Source of the DNA: Xestospongia bergquistia
Lineage: Eukaryota; Porifera; Demospongiae; Haplosclerida; Petrosiidae
Assembly: GCA_963965975.1 (NCBI GenBank)
Contig: OZ014414.1
Location: 3,013,501 to 3,077,500 of the forward strand
DNA: 64,000 bases
Direction: 5' to 3'
Shown here: positions 33,985 to 45,395 of the stretch, one piece after another
How the letters are laid out: every line of letters starts with the position of its first letter
How positions within the stretch are numbered: position 1 is the stretch's first letter
Program-made: the position numbers and the translations under genes
The notes under the pieces: generated by a model
Databases searched by the model: none
What the model saw: the letters and a program-made list of their open reading frames with translations, nothing else
What the model was told of the DNA's origin: nothing

Positions 33985-35600
33985 GCACTTGTCGTAGGTT
34001 TATAAATACTGATGCCTTGATCAAACACCTACAAGTAAATCACAACCAGACGATCAATGTCACTACTAAAAGTTTTTCCTAGTATGGACAGCTTCATGCA
34101 ATGGAAGGAAGAATTCGATACCAATTCATCATCTTCATTTGTTCTGCACTATTCTCCAAAGCAACAAGTGGGCTATAAGTGCTACTATTATTACTGTAAT
34201 AGAACTGGTAACTACAGCTCAAAGGAGGAATGAAAGAGAGGACCCAAGATTCAAGGTACATCAAAACTTAGAATGCATTGTACTGCACATATAAGAGCAA
34301 ATAAATACACATAAGGAGAAGTTGGTGTGGAGGTGTATGGCCAACATATACATGAAACCCATTTGGCCCACTTGCATCTTCCTGATTCAACTTGGCAAAT
34401 GATAGCTGCAAAGCTCAATGATTATGTTACAATATCTACCATACTTGAATCAGTAAGAAATAATTTGGATGAGATTGGTCATACGGCACTTCTGTGTGCA
34501 AACATCTGTCACCAATACAACATTGAGGGCATTAAACTTCATGCAAATGATCATAGGAGGGCGTCTTTATGGGTTAATAATATGGGAAACCAAACTGATG
34601 ACAGTAATGACAATCCTATTCAATTGTATTCAAGCAACAAGGTCAAGAACAGTCGAGTGATGTTGATGAATTGTCCAAGGGTGACTTTTTGACTGGAATT
34701 TCAAACTTCTTTTCAGAGAGACATGCTCAAGAAATTTGGTATACAGGCAGTGTGTATGGATGGCACTCATGGTACTAATATGTATTACTTCTTTCTGATA
34801 ACAATTCTCATCTTAGATGACCTAGACGAAGGAGTTCCAATGTGTTGGATTATATGCAATCAGAAGGTGCTGCTGTGATTCGACAAGTTTTAATGAAAAT
34901 AAAAGAGAAATGTGGAAATATTCACACAAAGATATTTATAAGCGATGATGCCAATAAATTTTTATAATACTTGGATAGGCATTTTGACTGTAACAAGTAC
35001 CAAAAAGCCTATATGTGCTTGGCATCTTGACAGAAGCTGGAGAGGTGGCTTACAAAGGCACATTTTCACTAGAGTCAACCAAGCTGAGTATGTCATCATT
35101 TGTGTGTATTACTAAGTGAAAGAGAGGAGGTATCATTTTGACTGAGGTTCCAACAGTTTATTTCTTGGCTCTAAAATGATGAAGATTTACCACAATTTTT
35201 GGAGTATTTTCAAAAGGATGTGTCCATCAATTAGAGCAGTGGGCTTCATGCTATAGAGTAGCAACAGTAGTTAATACAAATATGGCAGTAGAAGCCTTCC
35301 ATTGCTCATTCAAGGTATGTTACATGAAGAAGAAGTATAATCAAAGGATTGATAGATTACTACACATTCTACTTAAAATTGGATGAGATAAATTGTTTGA
35401 AAGAGTACTGAAAACTCAAAAAGGCAAGATGACCTATCATCTCATTTAAATCAATAGGAGGCACAAAGCAGATGACAAGATCATTCGATCAAGGGAAGTA
35501 CTTTCTGTGAGTGATAAATCATGGAAAGTGAAGTCAGTAAGTTCCCAACAATCTCGCTAAACTGTAACCAAGGTACTGACTCAAGACTGTTCATTTAGTC
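33985..35600 (+). pseudogene. MULE transposase relic 1 with C2H2 finger
   Basis: Begins with CTCRRFINTDALIKHLQVNH, a C2H2 finger of the CxC-x-H-x-H kind, then FPSMDSFMQWKEEFD and YYYCNRTGNYSSKEE. The frame 34327-34692 follows, with THLAHLHLPDSTWQMIA and TISTILESVRNNLDEI. The MULE core is then seen as VCMDGTHGTNMYYFFLITIL with DLDEGVP, a frame-shifted FISDDANKF-like block, CAWHLDRSWRGGLQ and the C-terminal VNTNMAVEAFHCSFK with RIDRLLHILLK. Stops and shifts are common. It matches the order of the minus-strand MULE at 40.2-41.9 kb, so the two belong to related families. Confidence 0.75.
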
Positions 35601-35725
35601 TTTACTGTAACATTTCTAGCAGTAGTGTTGACAGGAAAAATCGCTTCATTTTCAGCTTTACAATACATAATTGTGGCTTCCCTAAATTTTTCAAAAACTG
35701 ATGAGAGAATAGCATTTTTGGTTTG

Positions 35726-35930
35726 GAGAGACTCACTAGTGAGGTAACCTGAAGACCACGCTAACGATCAACCGAGATTAGAGAAGATTGACAACAACTT
35801 ATTTTTTAAGAAAAGGAATGACTAGCTCGACACAAACATACACAGCGCATGCCCACAAAAAACATAAACATTACATAATCATTACACAATTATTACTTAA
35901 TTAGTAATAAGTAATTAAACACACACACTT
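35726..35930 (-). repeat. Candidate 3' LTR of gypsy element 2
   Basis: On the minus strand a purine tract (GGTAGGGGGGAAG) is followed by TGTGTGTGTTTAATTAC, a typical PPT/LTR junction. The far end is unclear and I found no matching 5' copy upstream of gag, so the LTR call rests on the PPT alone. Confidence 0.35.
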
Positions 35931-36019
35931 CCCCCCTACCAGGGTGGAATTATCCAATAACTACACAAATCATAAGAGTTAACATTAACTCACAAACCAA
36001 TATACAAGTTACAGTAGTT

Positions 36020-37245
36020 ACTTGAAATTTGGGTCCCATCTATTGGGTGCTGTACGGTGACGTGTAGAACGATAAACAGTCGCACCACTGGATGTTGCTG
36101 GATCATTTCATGTAGGTGGGCAAGTGAGTGTAGAGGTGCCACCTAAGTCCACAGACTGTGAATCAACTGGTATAGGTATAGGAACACTAGATGTCCAATC
36201 TTCAGTATTACTATCAACAGACGTTACCGGTGAATAGTCTTGATCTGGTACTTGACACATTCATAGATGGTCAAAATGTCGTCTATGAAATTCTCCATTC
36301 AACAACTTGACTCGAGCTGACACCGGACCCAACAATTCTACTATCTTTCCAGGCAGCCAATGTTTACTGCCAGGGCGGAAGTCCTTAATAAAAACGGAGT
36401 CACCTATAGCAAACTCACGAGTAGCACTATGAATATCATGACTTTTCTTCTGATTGTCCTGACATCGTTCAACCACTTGCTCAATACTAGGAACCAGGAT
36501 ATCTAATCTGGATTGTGGGCAACGTTTAAGTAACAACTCAGCTGGAGACTGTGACGTGGTAGCATGAGGAGAGAGGCGGTAAGTAAATAAGAACCGTGAC
36601 AACTTGGACTCCATGGATCCACTGGTAAACTTCCTCATAGACTGCTTAAAACTCTGGACTGCCCTCTCTACCAACCCATTAGAGGCTGGATAGTAAGGGG
36701 AGCTAGTAGAATGAGCAATACCATTTGTTTCTAGAAATTCCTTAAACTCCTCACTAGTGAACACGTTACCATTATCCGTTACCACTCTCTCTGGAAGACC
36801 ATGAGTGGCAAATATTGACTGAAGACATACTATGGTGGCTTAAAAGTGAATAAGTCAGTCCCAACTTCCTGCCATGGGTATTCTGGTAGTTTGGAGGGAT
36901 TAGCGATTCATGCTTCAGTGTGAATCGTTTTGTACATTCTCGGCAACTTTTCACTAGCTCAACAATTTCTTTGGAAAGTCCTGGCCACCATACTGCCATC
37001 CTGGCTCTTGCTCGACATCTTTCAATTCCTTGATGTCCTCGGTGGATTTTGTCCAATGTTTCTTTCCGGAGACTTTTTGGAACTACTTTGCGAGTATTAT
37101 ACAGAAGTAACCCATCACCAATTATGAAGTGGGCTTGATGTTCCTGATATTGTTGCATTTCCATGTTCAATTGAGATTTCCGAGGCCACCCCTGCTGGCA
37201 ATACTTGATAACAGTTTGACAAATTTGATCAGCCTTTTGTGCCAT
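36020..37245 (-). pseudogene. Gypsy element 2 integrase
   Basis: The 37245-36772 frame has the HHCC site (HRGHQGIERCRARARMAVWW, then SCRECTK). The first catalytic Asp region (near 36860) is damaged. The 36785-36261 frame has MVTDNGNVFTSEEF with the second Asp and SNGLVERAVQSFKQ with the Glu, ending LPGKIVELLGPVSARVKLLN, a GPY/F-type site. Past a stop at 36258 the reading continues CQVPDQDYSPVTSVDSN to about 36020. Confidence 0.78.
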
Positions 37246-37266
37246 TCTGTAGTGATGAAGTCGTTG

Positions 37267-38560
37267 CTAACTGGCAGGTAAGTCAGAAATCACTACTTCC
37301 ATCAATGACTCAGTTCTGTCTTGTGAGTTTTTGTCTGTTTCTTCCCACTGTGGTGCTTTTGAAAGGGTGTCCGCTGTGTATAAGAGTTTGCCCGGTACAT
37401 GTTGAATTGCATAATTGAAGCGAGTGAGTCGTATCCTGAACCTAAGTATCCTGGGAGGAAGGTTGTCTAATGGTTTCGTTCCCAGTAATGAAATCAATGG
37501 TTTGTGGTCTGTTTCAATCAGAAATTGCATACCTAACAGATATGTCGAAAACCTTTCACATGCCCAGGTGATGGCCAATGCCTCCTTCTCCACTTGGGCA
37601 TATCTCTTTTCAGTTTCGGATAGTGACCAAGAGGCATAAGCAACTGGTCTCCACGATTGTTGTTGTTTCTGCAGTAGAACTGCTCCTACCCCATACGAGG
37701 AAGAATCTGCACTGATCTTTGTTTCTGCTTCCATGTTGTATGGTATGGTGTTGTGAGCTTTGATAGTTCTTCCTTAATTTGGGAAAATGCTCCGTTCTGT
37801 GGCGACTCCCATCTCCAGAGGTTCTTTTTTCCTAGAAGTTCTCTCAGTGGGTGGTGAGTTCAGCTAATCGAGGTGTAAATTTTCCTAATTGATTCACCAT
37901 GCCTAGGAACCTTCTCAACTCTGTGACGTCCTTTGGGGGTTTCATGTTGCTAATTGCATCAGTTTTCTGAGGGTCTGGGTGTACCTCGTGTTTGTCGACT
38001 ACATGACCTAGAGAAGTTAAACTACTTTTACTAAACTCACATTTTTCAGGATTGAGTGTGACTCCAGACTTCTGAATCCTCTTGAGCACTGCTTCGAGGC
38101 AGATATCATGTTCTTCCTGTGTTTTGGCGTACACCAAGATGTCATCAATAAGGCATAATGCTCCCTCTAGTCCTGCCAAGACTTTTGACATCTGCTTCTG
38201 GAAATGTTCCGGAGCACTTGTGATCCCAAAATGTAGTTTGTTAAAACAATATCTGCCCATTGGCATTATGAAGGTAGTTAATAGTCTTGACTCCTTTTCC
38301 AACGGTATCTGCCAGAACCCACTGTTAGCATCTAGTTTACTAAAAACAGTGGCACCTGATAATTGAGCTAGAAGATCGTCAACTTTTGGAAGTGGGTGAA
38401 CTTCCCTGAGGACGCTTTCATTCAGTGGTCGTAAGTCGATGCATATACGGATTGAGCCATTCTTTTTGGGTACTGCAACCATACCAGCACACCATGGTGT
38501 TGGTTCGTCCACTTTTGATATAATTCCCAGAAAAGGTTCACCTTTTTTAGTCCCCGATAA
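37267..38560 (-). pseudogene. Gypsy element 2 RT and RNase H
   Basis: RT starts abruptly at GEPFLGIISKVDEPTPWCAG, after the deletion junction, and continues with VPKKNGSIRICIDLRPLN, VFSKLDANSGFWQIPLE and the catalytic box CLIDDILVYA, where both Asp are kept. The thumb runs to RRFLGMVNQLGKFTPRL at 37850. RNase H is in the next frame (37734-37267), with ETKISADSSSYGVGAVLLQ and LIETDHKPLISLLG. The junction between the two is frame-shifted. The plus-strand open frames here are shadows. Confidence 0.8.
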
Positions 38561-39504
38561 TCTTTTTCTGACATCGCTGTCACTTCTGCTCCAGTGTCTA
38601 CGTTGAACTGCAGCTTGGTGCCATTGACTTCTATTCTGGCCTTCCAATATTCATTGGCATCTGATATTAGCGTGTCCAAAAATACCGTGTCTAATTCCAT
38701 TTCGTTGGGACTCGAGTGAGTATTAACTTCTCCCACGACTTTAGAGTAACAGCATGAACTATAATGTCCTTTCTTGTTACACCGATGACATGTTGCCTCC
38801 TTTGCTGGGCACTTGTGTTTTTGATGTCCTTTACCGCAGCGAGAACACTTTGCATTTCGTGACTTCGCCTTTTCTCTTTCACTGCGTGGTTCTTTTATTT
38901 TACTGAATCTCTTCCCTCCTCTGACCTGGTCTACAGCTACATGAGCGCCTGCACCTTGTTCGTATTTGTTTAGTGTTTGCTGCTGCTCCTTGACAGCTTC
39001 TTGTTGACGTACAGCTTTCTTAGCCGATTCTAATGTGAGCTTTGGGTCTAGCTGTAGCCGTTCTGACAGCACTGTATCCCTGATACCTACCACCAGCCTG
39101 TCGCGTATCATCTCCTCTTTCATCGCCCCATACTCACAGTCTTCCGCTAGCTTGTAGAGCTCCATAATGTATTGCTCGGAGGTTTCCCCCGATGCTTGAT
39201 TACGCCAATTAAAGCGAGCTCTCTCGAAGATAACATTTTTCCTTACTTTGAAGAAGGATTCGAAAGTTTCGATGATTCCATCGTAGCTAGTCATAGCCTC
39301 CTCTCTCAGTACTTCTGTTGAGTCCAGTATGGCTTGTGATTCTTCTCCATGCCAATACAGAAGAGTGCTGACTTGCCGTTTCCCATCTTATTGCGCAAGC
39401 CCAGAGGCGATACGGAATTGCTCAAACCGACGTTTCCACTTTGGCCATTCTTCAGGATTCCTAAAGTTGAAAGGCTCAGGAGGGGAGAGATGTAGTTGGG
39501 CCAT
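38545..39504 (-). pseudogene. Gypsy element 2 Gag and protease start
   Basis: Gag begins MAQLHLSPPEPFNFRNPEEW at 39504, meets a stop near 39385, and resumes in the 39294 frame with FFKVRKNVIFERARFNWR and MELYKLAEDCEYG. Two intact zinc knuckles follow: CSRCGKGHQKHKC and CHRCNKKGHYSSCC. Protease starts with FNVDTGAEVTAMSEKDYRGL, with the catalytic DTGA present, and is cut a few residues later by the deletion into RT. Confidence 0.8.
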
Positions 39505-39561
39505 CGCTGCCACCATGTAGTATTTGACGAAGTATATCTTTTAACAACTATCACAATTATA

Positions 39562-39985
39562 TGTGACCGGATTTGCGAAAAGGGACCACTTCTGTCAAAA
39601 ACAAAAATTTCAGTATGGACAGAAAAAGTGATGGTTTCAATCTTTTGGAGAATTTGAGTTAAACCAAAAAACGAAGAGAATAGTTCCTGACAGTCATTTT
39701 GAAGCGTCTAAAAAGCGAAAGGTCTTTCTAGCTTTGCACGTAGAAGCGTTCGCGTTATCAAATATTAGTGGACGGGATGCGGGGGTGGAAAATTAAATTC
39801 CACTTTTCTCAAAATTAATTATTGGTAGTAGCCACTCTATTTCCGTTTATATCTCGTTTCTTGAGCAACACATGCATTTATTCAAAGTATCAAACAATTC
39901 AGCATTATCTACACTTTAAAATGGTATGAAAAAGTGAAAATGACAGAAATGACTCAAGTGGTCCCTTTTTGCATATCCGGTCACA
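39562..39985. mobile_element. TA-flanked MITE nested in gypsy element 2 LTR
   Basis: Ends TGTGACCGGATTTGCGAAAA and, inverted, TGTGACCGGATATGCAAAAA, sharing about 30 bp through GGGACCACTT. Flanks are TA on both sides. Inside it is non-coding with a G+C-richer middle. It lies just upstream of gypsy element 2 gag, where the 5' LTR should be, so it probably inserted into that LTR. Confidence 0.8.
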
Positions 39986-40039
39986 TATATATATCAAATC
40001 ACAAAATCAGTTACTTAAATAGTACAGTCTACATTCCAT

Positions 40040-40105
40040 AGATATAACACATTAGTCCATAAGATATAACACATTTACACCTAAGTTAACACATTAGTAA
40101 CAATG
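40040..40105. repeat. Triplicate AACACATTAGT-type motif
   Basis: ATAACACATTAGTCC, ATAACACATTTACACC and TAACACATTAGTAAC lie within 65 bp just beyond the end of the MULE relic. They could be subterminal repeats of that element; no matching motif was found at the other side. Confidence 0.3.
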
Positions 40106-40229
40106 CTTTATAGTTATGCCACACTTTCCATTTTGTATTTTCAATTTGTGCAGCAGAAGACAATTTTAACAAAAGAGCTCTCTTGTGGCATTTGTTTACC
40201 TCACATATTCTATGTCATTTTTTTACCAT

Positions 40230-41926
40230 TTCTTACTTACGAAAATGTTCAAATGCCTTATCTCTTGCTACTCTTAATAAAGTAACAAGTGAACTGTCAA
40301 TTCTTCTATTTTGTTTGTGGTTTAAGTACAATATTTTTAGGACTCCATGAAATGATTCAAGGTAAATGTTAGTGTTGATTGTTGTTTGAGTGTTGTTTGA
40401 GTACAGTAACATGTTGCCCATTGTGGTTACTGTGAGCAGTAATTTGAAGTAAAGTAGGCAAAAAATGAGCATCCTCTGTTTGTAGGTAAGTGAGAAAAGT
40501 CTGCAATGTAACTCTAAATTTAGCTTCATCTCTTTCACTGAGTAAAATACTTAGTTGATGGTATGTTTTTATTTGATTTTCTTACTCTCTCACAGTTTCA
40601 GCTAATGCTTTTCTCCATGTTCTATCTATGTGCCAGGCACAAATAATTTTCTTAGTATCTCCTTCACCAACACTGCCATGCATTAAACATGAACCATGAT
40701 GGAGAAACCACACCACTACTACCTTTAATGGCTGCAAATAAATTGTTTGACAATGTTGTATACTGATTCACGAATATTATCTAAAATATGTTCCATACTC
40801 ACTCCCTCTTTAAGTTTTTAAGCAATATCCTGTTGAATTGTCAAAGGTATTCGTAGATAAGCTAATTGTGTTGTGTGATTATAGTGTGTAGGGCAATAGG
40901 AACAATGAATTTTGTGTGTGTTGATGTCCTGTACTGCTTTGATATAAGCCAAGCACTGAGATCATATCTTAGCTGTTTCTTGTGTTTTTAATTGACGTTT
41001 TCCAGTTCCCTCAGATTTGTATGCACCTGCTCTGTTACAGTAATAGTAAAACACTTTCATATCATTGGAGACCTGTGGTGCACACTTAAAAACAAATAAG
41101 GAACGTGTAGTTGTTTCAGACTCTTCCTTCCATTCATAAAATTCTTCTAATGTATCAAAACTTATTTCCTTTTCTTCTATAGACAGCTGGTGGTTTGATT
41201 GAAGATGTAGGAGTAATTTTTGAAGACTTTGCACTCTTTGGTAAAAGATATTAATTAAAAAGGTAATGAACACATGTTATCACAAATCTGCTGTTACATA
41301 GAGTACATTTAACTAGACCACTTTCCACATCATTATGTGCACTCCTCGTGTGTTTTGAGAGACCACTTCGAAATGAATAATCCCTTCCACAGATTGAACA
41401 TGTGTGTTTTTCACTAGTTGACTTACATAGATTTGCTGGAAGTTTTGTAACTGTTACCAACAAACAATAATATATGTACTTTGTATTCGGTATTACCTGC
41501 ACACTTTGTGTGAGCTTGTATATCACTTTTTGTCTTATTGGATGTAGTGTGAAATAATGCTGCCTTCTTCAGACAGTCAGTGTCAAAGGCGTCAGATTTA
41601 AATGTTTTATTTTTTTTCAAAGAAAGAGAAGTTTTAGATGTTAAGGATGGCTCAGGCCCACCTGATTTACTAATTAGTGGATTATGTAAGCATTTACCAT
41701 CTTGAGGTTCTAGAAAGACAGGTTGGTAGTTGAATCCACTTAAAGGAATTGGTGACTGTAGTAGCGATGCTCTGACGTTATATTCTCTGCAATTTATAGT
41801 TGAAAATGAATGAAAGTATTCATTGTGAAAACTCACAACAGTTGTCCACACAAAATTTCTTCTATTAATATTTTCCTTAACAGTCCCATATGTTCCTATA
41901 GTTAAAGAAAGTTTAAGTATGGTCAT
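40230..41926 (-). pseudogene. MULE transposase 2 with C2H2 finger
   Basis: In minus order: an exon from about 41900 to 41497 (KSGGPEPSLTSKTSLSLKK, unordered, with donor CAG|GTAATA); an exon with a C2H2 finger (HTCSICGRDYSFRSGLSKH, then TRSAH) and a second CTLCNSRF half finger; then 41240-40962 with FDTLEEFYEWKEESETTTR and VFYYYCNRAGAYKSEGTGKR; further broken core pieces at 40960-40600 (YIKAVQDINTH, AWHIDRTWRKAL); and the tail 40538-40233 with NIYLESFHGVLKILYL and RIDSSLVTLLRVARDKAFE. The catalytic DGTH-type block between them is missing or scrambled. Two A/T-run frame changes are seen, so part of the damage may be consensus error. Confidence 0.72.
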
Positions 41927-41999
41927 TGTGTAATTATAAAAATCTGATCAAAATCCCAAGTCATATCAAAGACACGGCAATAAGCAAATTGTGTGACAA

Positions 42000-42818
42000 A
42001 CACACCACAGTCTACTCCATTAGTTTGGAGAGGTTGATCCTATAATCAAACTGTCATAATACATACCTCGTTTCTATTACATACCGTTCTATGAATGTAC
42101 TTCCACTGATCCCAGTTAGGTACTGGTATGTTTCTTTCAATGCAACTTTGTTCCAAGAATAACCTGATTTGAATTAGAAAGAATGTTCTTGTAGTTAGGG
42201 CTATAGTACTTTAATTTTGTCCAATAGCTTTGCACAGATCCTTTGTATGAATCAAAATATTCTGCTTGTCTCTGATTGAAATCTCTAACCTGTTTTGTGT
42301 ACAGAAGTAGTAATATAATAATATGCAACTGATTTTTTGTACTAGTGGTGTCCAATGACATTCAGTATGGTTAAAAATACACAATAGTAGATCTTGTTCT
42401 GTGAGGTTGACCTATGTATGAGTAAATGGCATTTTGACATTTAAAAAATTGTTTACATATATTTCGATGTAATTTTGAACTGACTTGTATCCATGTAAGC
42501 ATAACTTCCTGATAAACTGAGAGCCTAATACATAAACCTTTTTTCTGTTCTGACAATATTTATAATATAGAATATAGTAAGTTAGATTTATCATACCGTT
42601 GTTAATGCCTTTGTCATTATGATGTCCATGTATGCTTGAATGACCTGAAATCATTGTTTTGTTCAGAAAGACCATTTAGTAGTATACACATAGTATTCAC
42701 CTCATCTGTTAGGCAGTCCATTGTAGTGAGACACATAATTGATGACATAGAAAATATGTTGTTTCTATTGACTGTAAATTTTGCAGTTTCTATATGAAAT
42801 GTGCATGTACATTTGTAC
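42000..42818 (-). other. Exon-like pieces between USP and MULE
   Basis: After the USP exon with donor GAAG|GTACAA, an exon at about 42658-42602 (HSSIHGHHNDKGIN) joins in phase, followed by an acceptor (ATTGTCAG) at 42552 and KVYVLGSQFIRKLCLHGYKS in one frame, reached only if one A of an A6 run is dropped. Further on come a frame with QVRDFNQRQAEYFDSYKGSV (42300-42200) and CIERNIPVPNWDQWKY (42130-42090). These look like protein but I cannot name a family. They may be the C-terminal part of the USP gene or the N-terminal part of the MULE gene. Confidence 0.35.
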
Positions 42819-44255
42819 CTTCATCTAATTGATAAAAAAGCATGAATGGATCTTGTTGAATGATTGTTACTGTACTAACAGGAGTAACCTATGTTACTAG
42901 TAATTGATTATATTTACAAATACAATTTTGCACATACATTAGTGTCACTGATATAGAACCATTGAGTATTGTTTTCTGTGGAGCGTATAAATGAAGAGTA
43001 GTGTCGATTTAGATATTTCTCTCTACCCACAAGTTTATAAATAGCACTGCTTACTTTTAATGTAGTTTTCTGAATGTAATACAAATAAATATACATACAG
43101 TGTTAATATACAGATGTGTTAGCTACGTACATCTTATGTAATGTTTTATACCTGTACTTGAACAACTGGACACTCAGTTCTAGTAAACATAAGAATTGAT
43201 ATCATAAATGTTATTTGTTGCAATATGTTTGACTAATGATGTTGAAGTCTCTGTTATGTGAATACATAAAAGGTTGGCATGTTTTGTTACATCAAAAGAC
43301 TGAAAAGATTCACCACAGCTTCCACACCTAAATTTATATTATATTAAACTTAGGGACAAATCTATGACTAGTCTTGTCAAATAACAGGATTATAGGTGCA
43401 TACACTTCACAAATGTAGTCTATAATATTGTCTGCATTATCTAACTCATCAAAAATCAAGTCCTGAAGGTGGATTTTCTTGTTACCCTGTTCAACATAAT
43501 ATATTGAGTATCACTCTTAATATTATACTAACCTGTATTTTCAATTCAAGCACACTAGTTTGTGTCTTACTGTTGCTGTAATTACATTTGTTACATGTCA
43601 CTGTGATAAAAAGAGTCAGATAGCTGATAACACTATTACTGAATTGTAACCTGTTTCCATCCAGTCATGATAAAAACTTGTTCTACTAGTTGTTTTGTCC
43701 TGTAGTCAATAATAAACATTTTAAAATGTGATACAAGGCCTTACCTTGCATCAAATAATTCAGTTAAATTATTGACTAGTTGAATGTAATACTCATGAGC
43801 ATCTTGGTATCTACCAGGGACAAATGATTCATGCATATCTGTTTGCAATAATAAACTTTTATATTTATTGTATTTTTTCTCTTTTACTTGATAGAGTTTG
43901 AAAAAGAGATTCTGATGGAGGTGTTGTTGTACCACTGCTATACCTGTACATGTTGTATAGGTTTTGCAATACCTTTAATAAACATACTCCTGTGTTACAG
44001 CATAAGTTTGTATTAATGTGAATTTTTTAACTTTAAATTTACAATAATATATAATTATATATTATACCTGATTTTGTACATTCACAACATGTATGTTTCC
44101 TGGTTGATTGGAGGAATTCTAAAAGTAAGGTGGTTCGGCAGACACTGGAAGACACTACTAGCATAGCAATCGCTAGCTGTGTTAGTGATACCAGGAGGCT
44201 GTAATGCTATATAAAATAGCATGGCGATAATTTTATTCCCGGGATTAACGTGCAT
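42819..44255 (-). CDS. Ubiquitin-specific protease (peptidase C19), multi-exon
   Basis: Removes ubiquitin from proteins by Cys protease chemistry. The Cys box is in the first exon (ATG at 44255): PPGITNTASDCYASSVFQCL. Exon 43935-43744 carries FVPGRYQDAHEYYIQLV, the usual second USP block. Small exons follow: TCNKCNYSNSKTQTSVLELK (first half of the zinc finger, about 43600-43530), GNKKIHLQDLIFDELDNAD (about 43490) and RCGSCGESFQSFDVTKHANL (second half, about 43330). The His box HYSSFIRSTENNTQWFYISD is near 43000, and the closing QQDPFMLFYQLDE near 42840. Donors and acceptors agree in phase where checked (ETG|TG joins as ETV). Between 43250 and 43100 a stop or frame change remains unexplained. 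At about 350 aa it is a short USP. The last exon ends at a donor, so the protein goes on, possibly into the pieces at 42.0-42.7 kb upstream of the MULE. It may be a host gene or part of a transposon. Confidence 0.7.
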
Positions 44256-44345
44256 TGTTTGGTCTTGCGCATGCGTGGGACAGTTTTGAAGAAAAGTATT
44301 AAAAATTGAAGGATAACTTTTTCCGGCTAATGGCACTCAACTCAA

Positions 44346-45150
44346 CCATACATACACTGGTTGCTTTGATTAACAAAATCTTGTGTTTTATATATGTTGA
44401 ATAAATTAAATAGGCGTGGTCCTCTATTTTCCCATTTCTCTATGACGTTTTATCTGTAGACACTTTCGTTGTCAAGTTAGAGCAGTTCAAAATGCATTAC
44501 CAGCTAATGGACAAACACACCAATAATTCTTCCCCATATAGTAAGTGACGAGGGTTATTGAAGTGAAGACATTAGATAACATTTACATACGCTGTAATGC
44601 TAAGATTAGTAACAAGTATTTTAAACAACAAAACAATATATAGAATAGGAGTAATGATGTGATGTAATAATGTGCATTGTCTTTAAACAATAATGAACAT
44701 GACTAGATAATTAGTTAACAGGTGATAGCTAATTAAAGAAGTGTAATGAGCTCCTTAAACAATAGGTCTAGAAGAATTCCTTTTAGTAAGATATTGAGGT
44801 ATGTATCTGTGGAATTAATAGATAATAATTATGTACAGTAACTACAGAATATATCTATCTATCAATATAATGATGTTAATTAGAGTTAGCTCCTATATAA
44901 ATGGTTAAAATGTCAAATTTACTAGTCGTGTTACTATTTTTAGACACAAGCTTCAACAAGAAGACTGACTGTAAGTGAGAACTTACTATAGTTTGCTGTT
45001 TAAGTTCCTTCTACTCTTGTCTTTTTATATAAGTCTTAAGTAACAAAGGTAACTAGTACACTTACTTATTGTGTTTGTTAATATACATAACATCACTTAT
45101 ATAGATTGAGCACTCTTGTTATTTTTCACCTACAAAAATAAGTAATTAAG
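44346..45150. repeat. Segmental repeat copy 2 (between USP and the Death exon)
   Basis: Shares long blocks with 45618-46260, such as TGAATAAATTAAATAGGCGTGG, ACACTTTCGTTGTCAA, GTTAGAGCAGTTCAAAATGC, AACAATATATAGAATAG and TTAGAGTTAGCTCCTATA, in the same order. Its right part (45050-45150) also matches 58610-58690. Non-coding. The USP gene begins at its left edge. Confidence 0.85.
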
Positions 45151-45395
45151 TTAGTATTACAGTTACCAAACAATCAATATTATTATATTAGTTGATATTA
45201 CCTTAAATATGTTCATAGCACACAATACACTATACACATAACTAGGTTTAAAAACGTCAGTAATAAAAAGTGGCATCATATTCTGAAAACAAGTGCTATA
45301 TTGTGGTGAGAAATTATACTTTTAAGGTTTTGTGGATTGCCACAAATAATTAATAATATTAATTTATAGAATTATATTAAATGAACTTACCATTA

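Larger units (their letters stand above)
35930..39510 (-). mobile_element. Ty3/gypsy retrotransposon 2, degenerate
   Basis: Minus-strand gag, protease, RT, RNase H and integrase in order, from about 39504 to 36020. A TGGTGGCAGCGATGG sequence just upstream of gag, preceded by CTACA, looks like an LTR end followed by a primer site. A deletion has joined the protease start to the middle of RT. Compared with element 1 the sequence is a different gypsy lineage. A MITE lies in the presumed 5' LTR. Confidence 0.8.

Noticed and set aside
38082-38366. Plus-strand open frame over gypsy element 2 RT
   Set aside because: Shadow of the RT frame with no domain.
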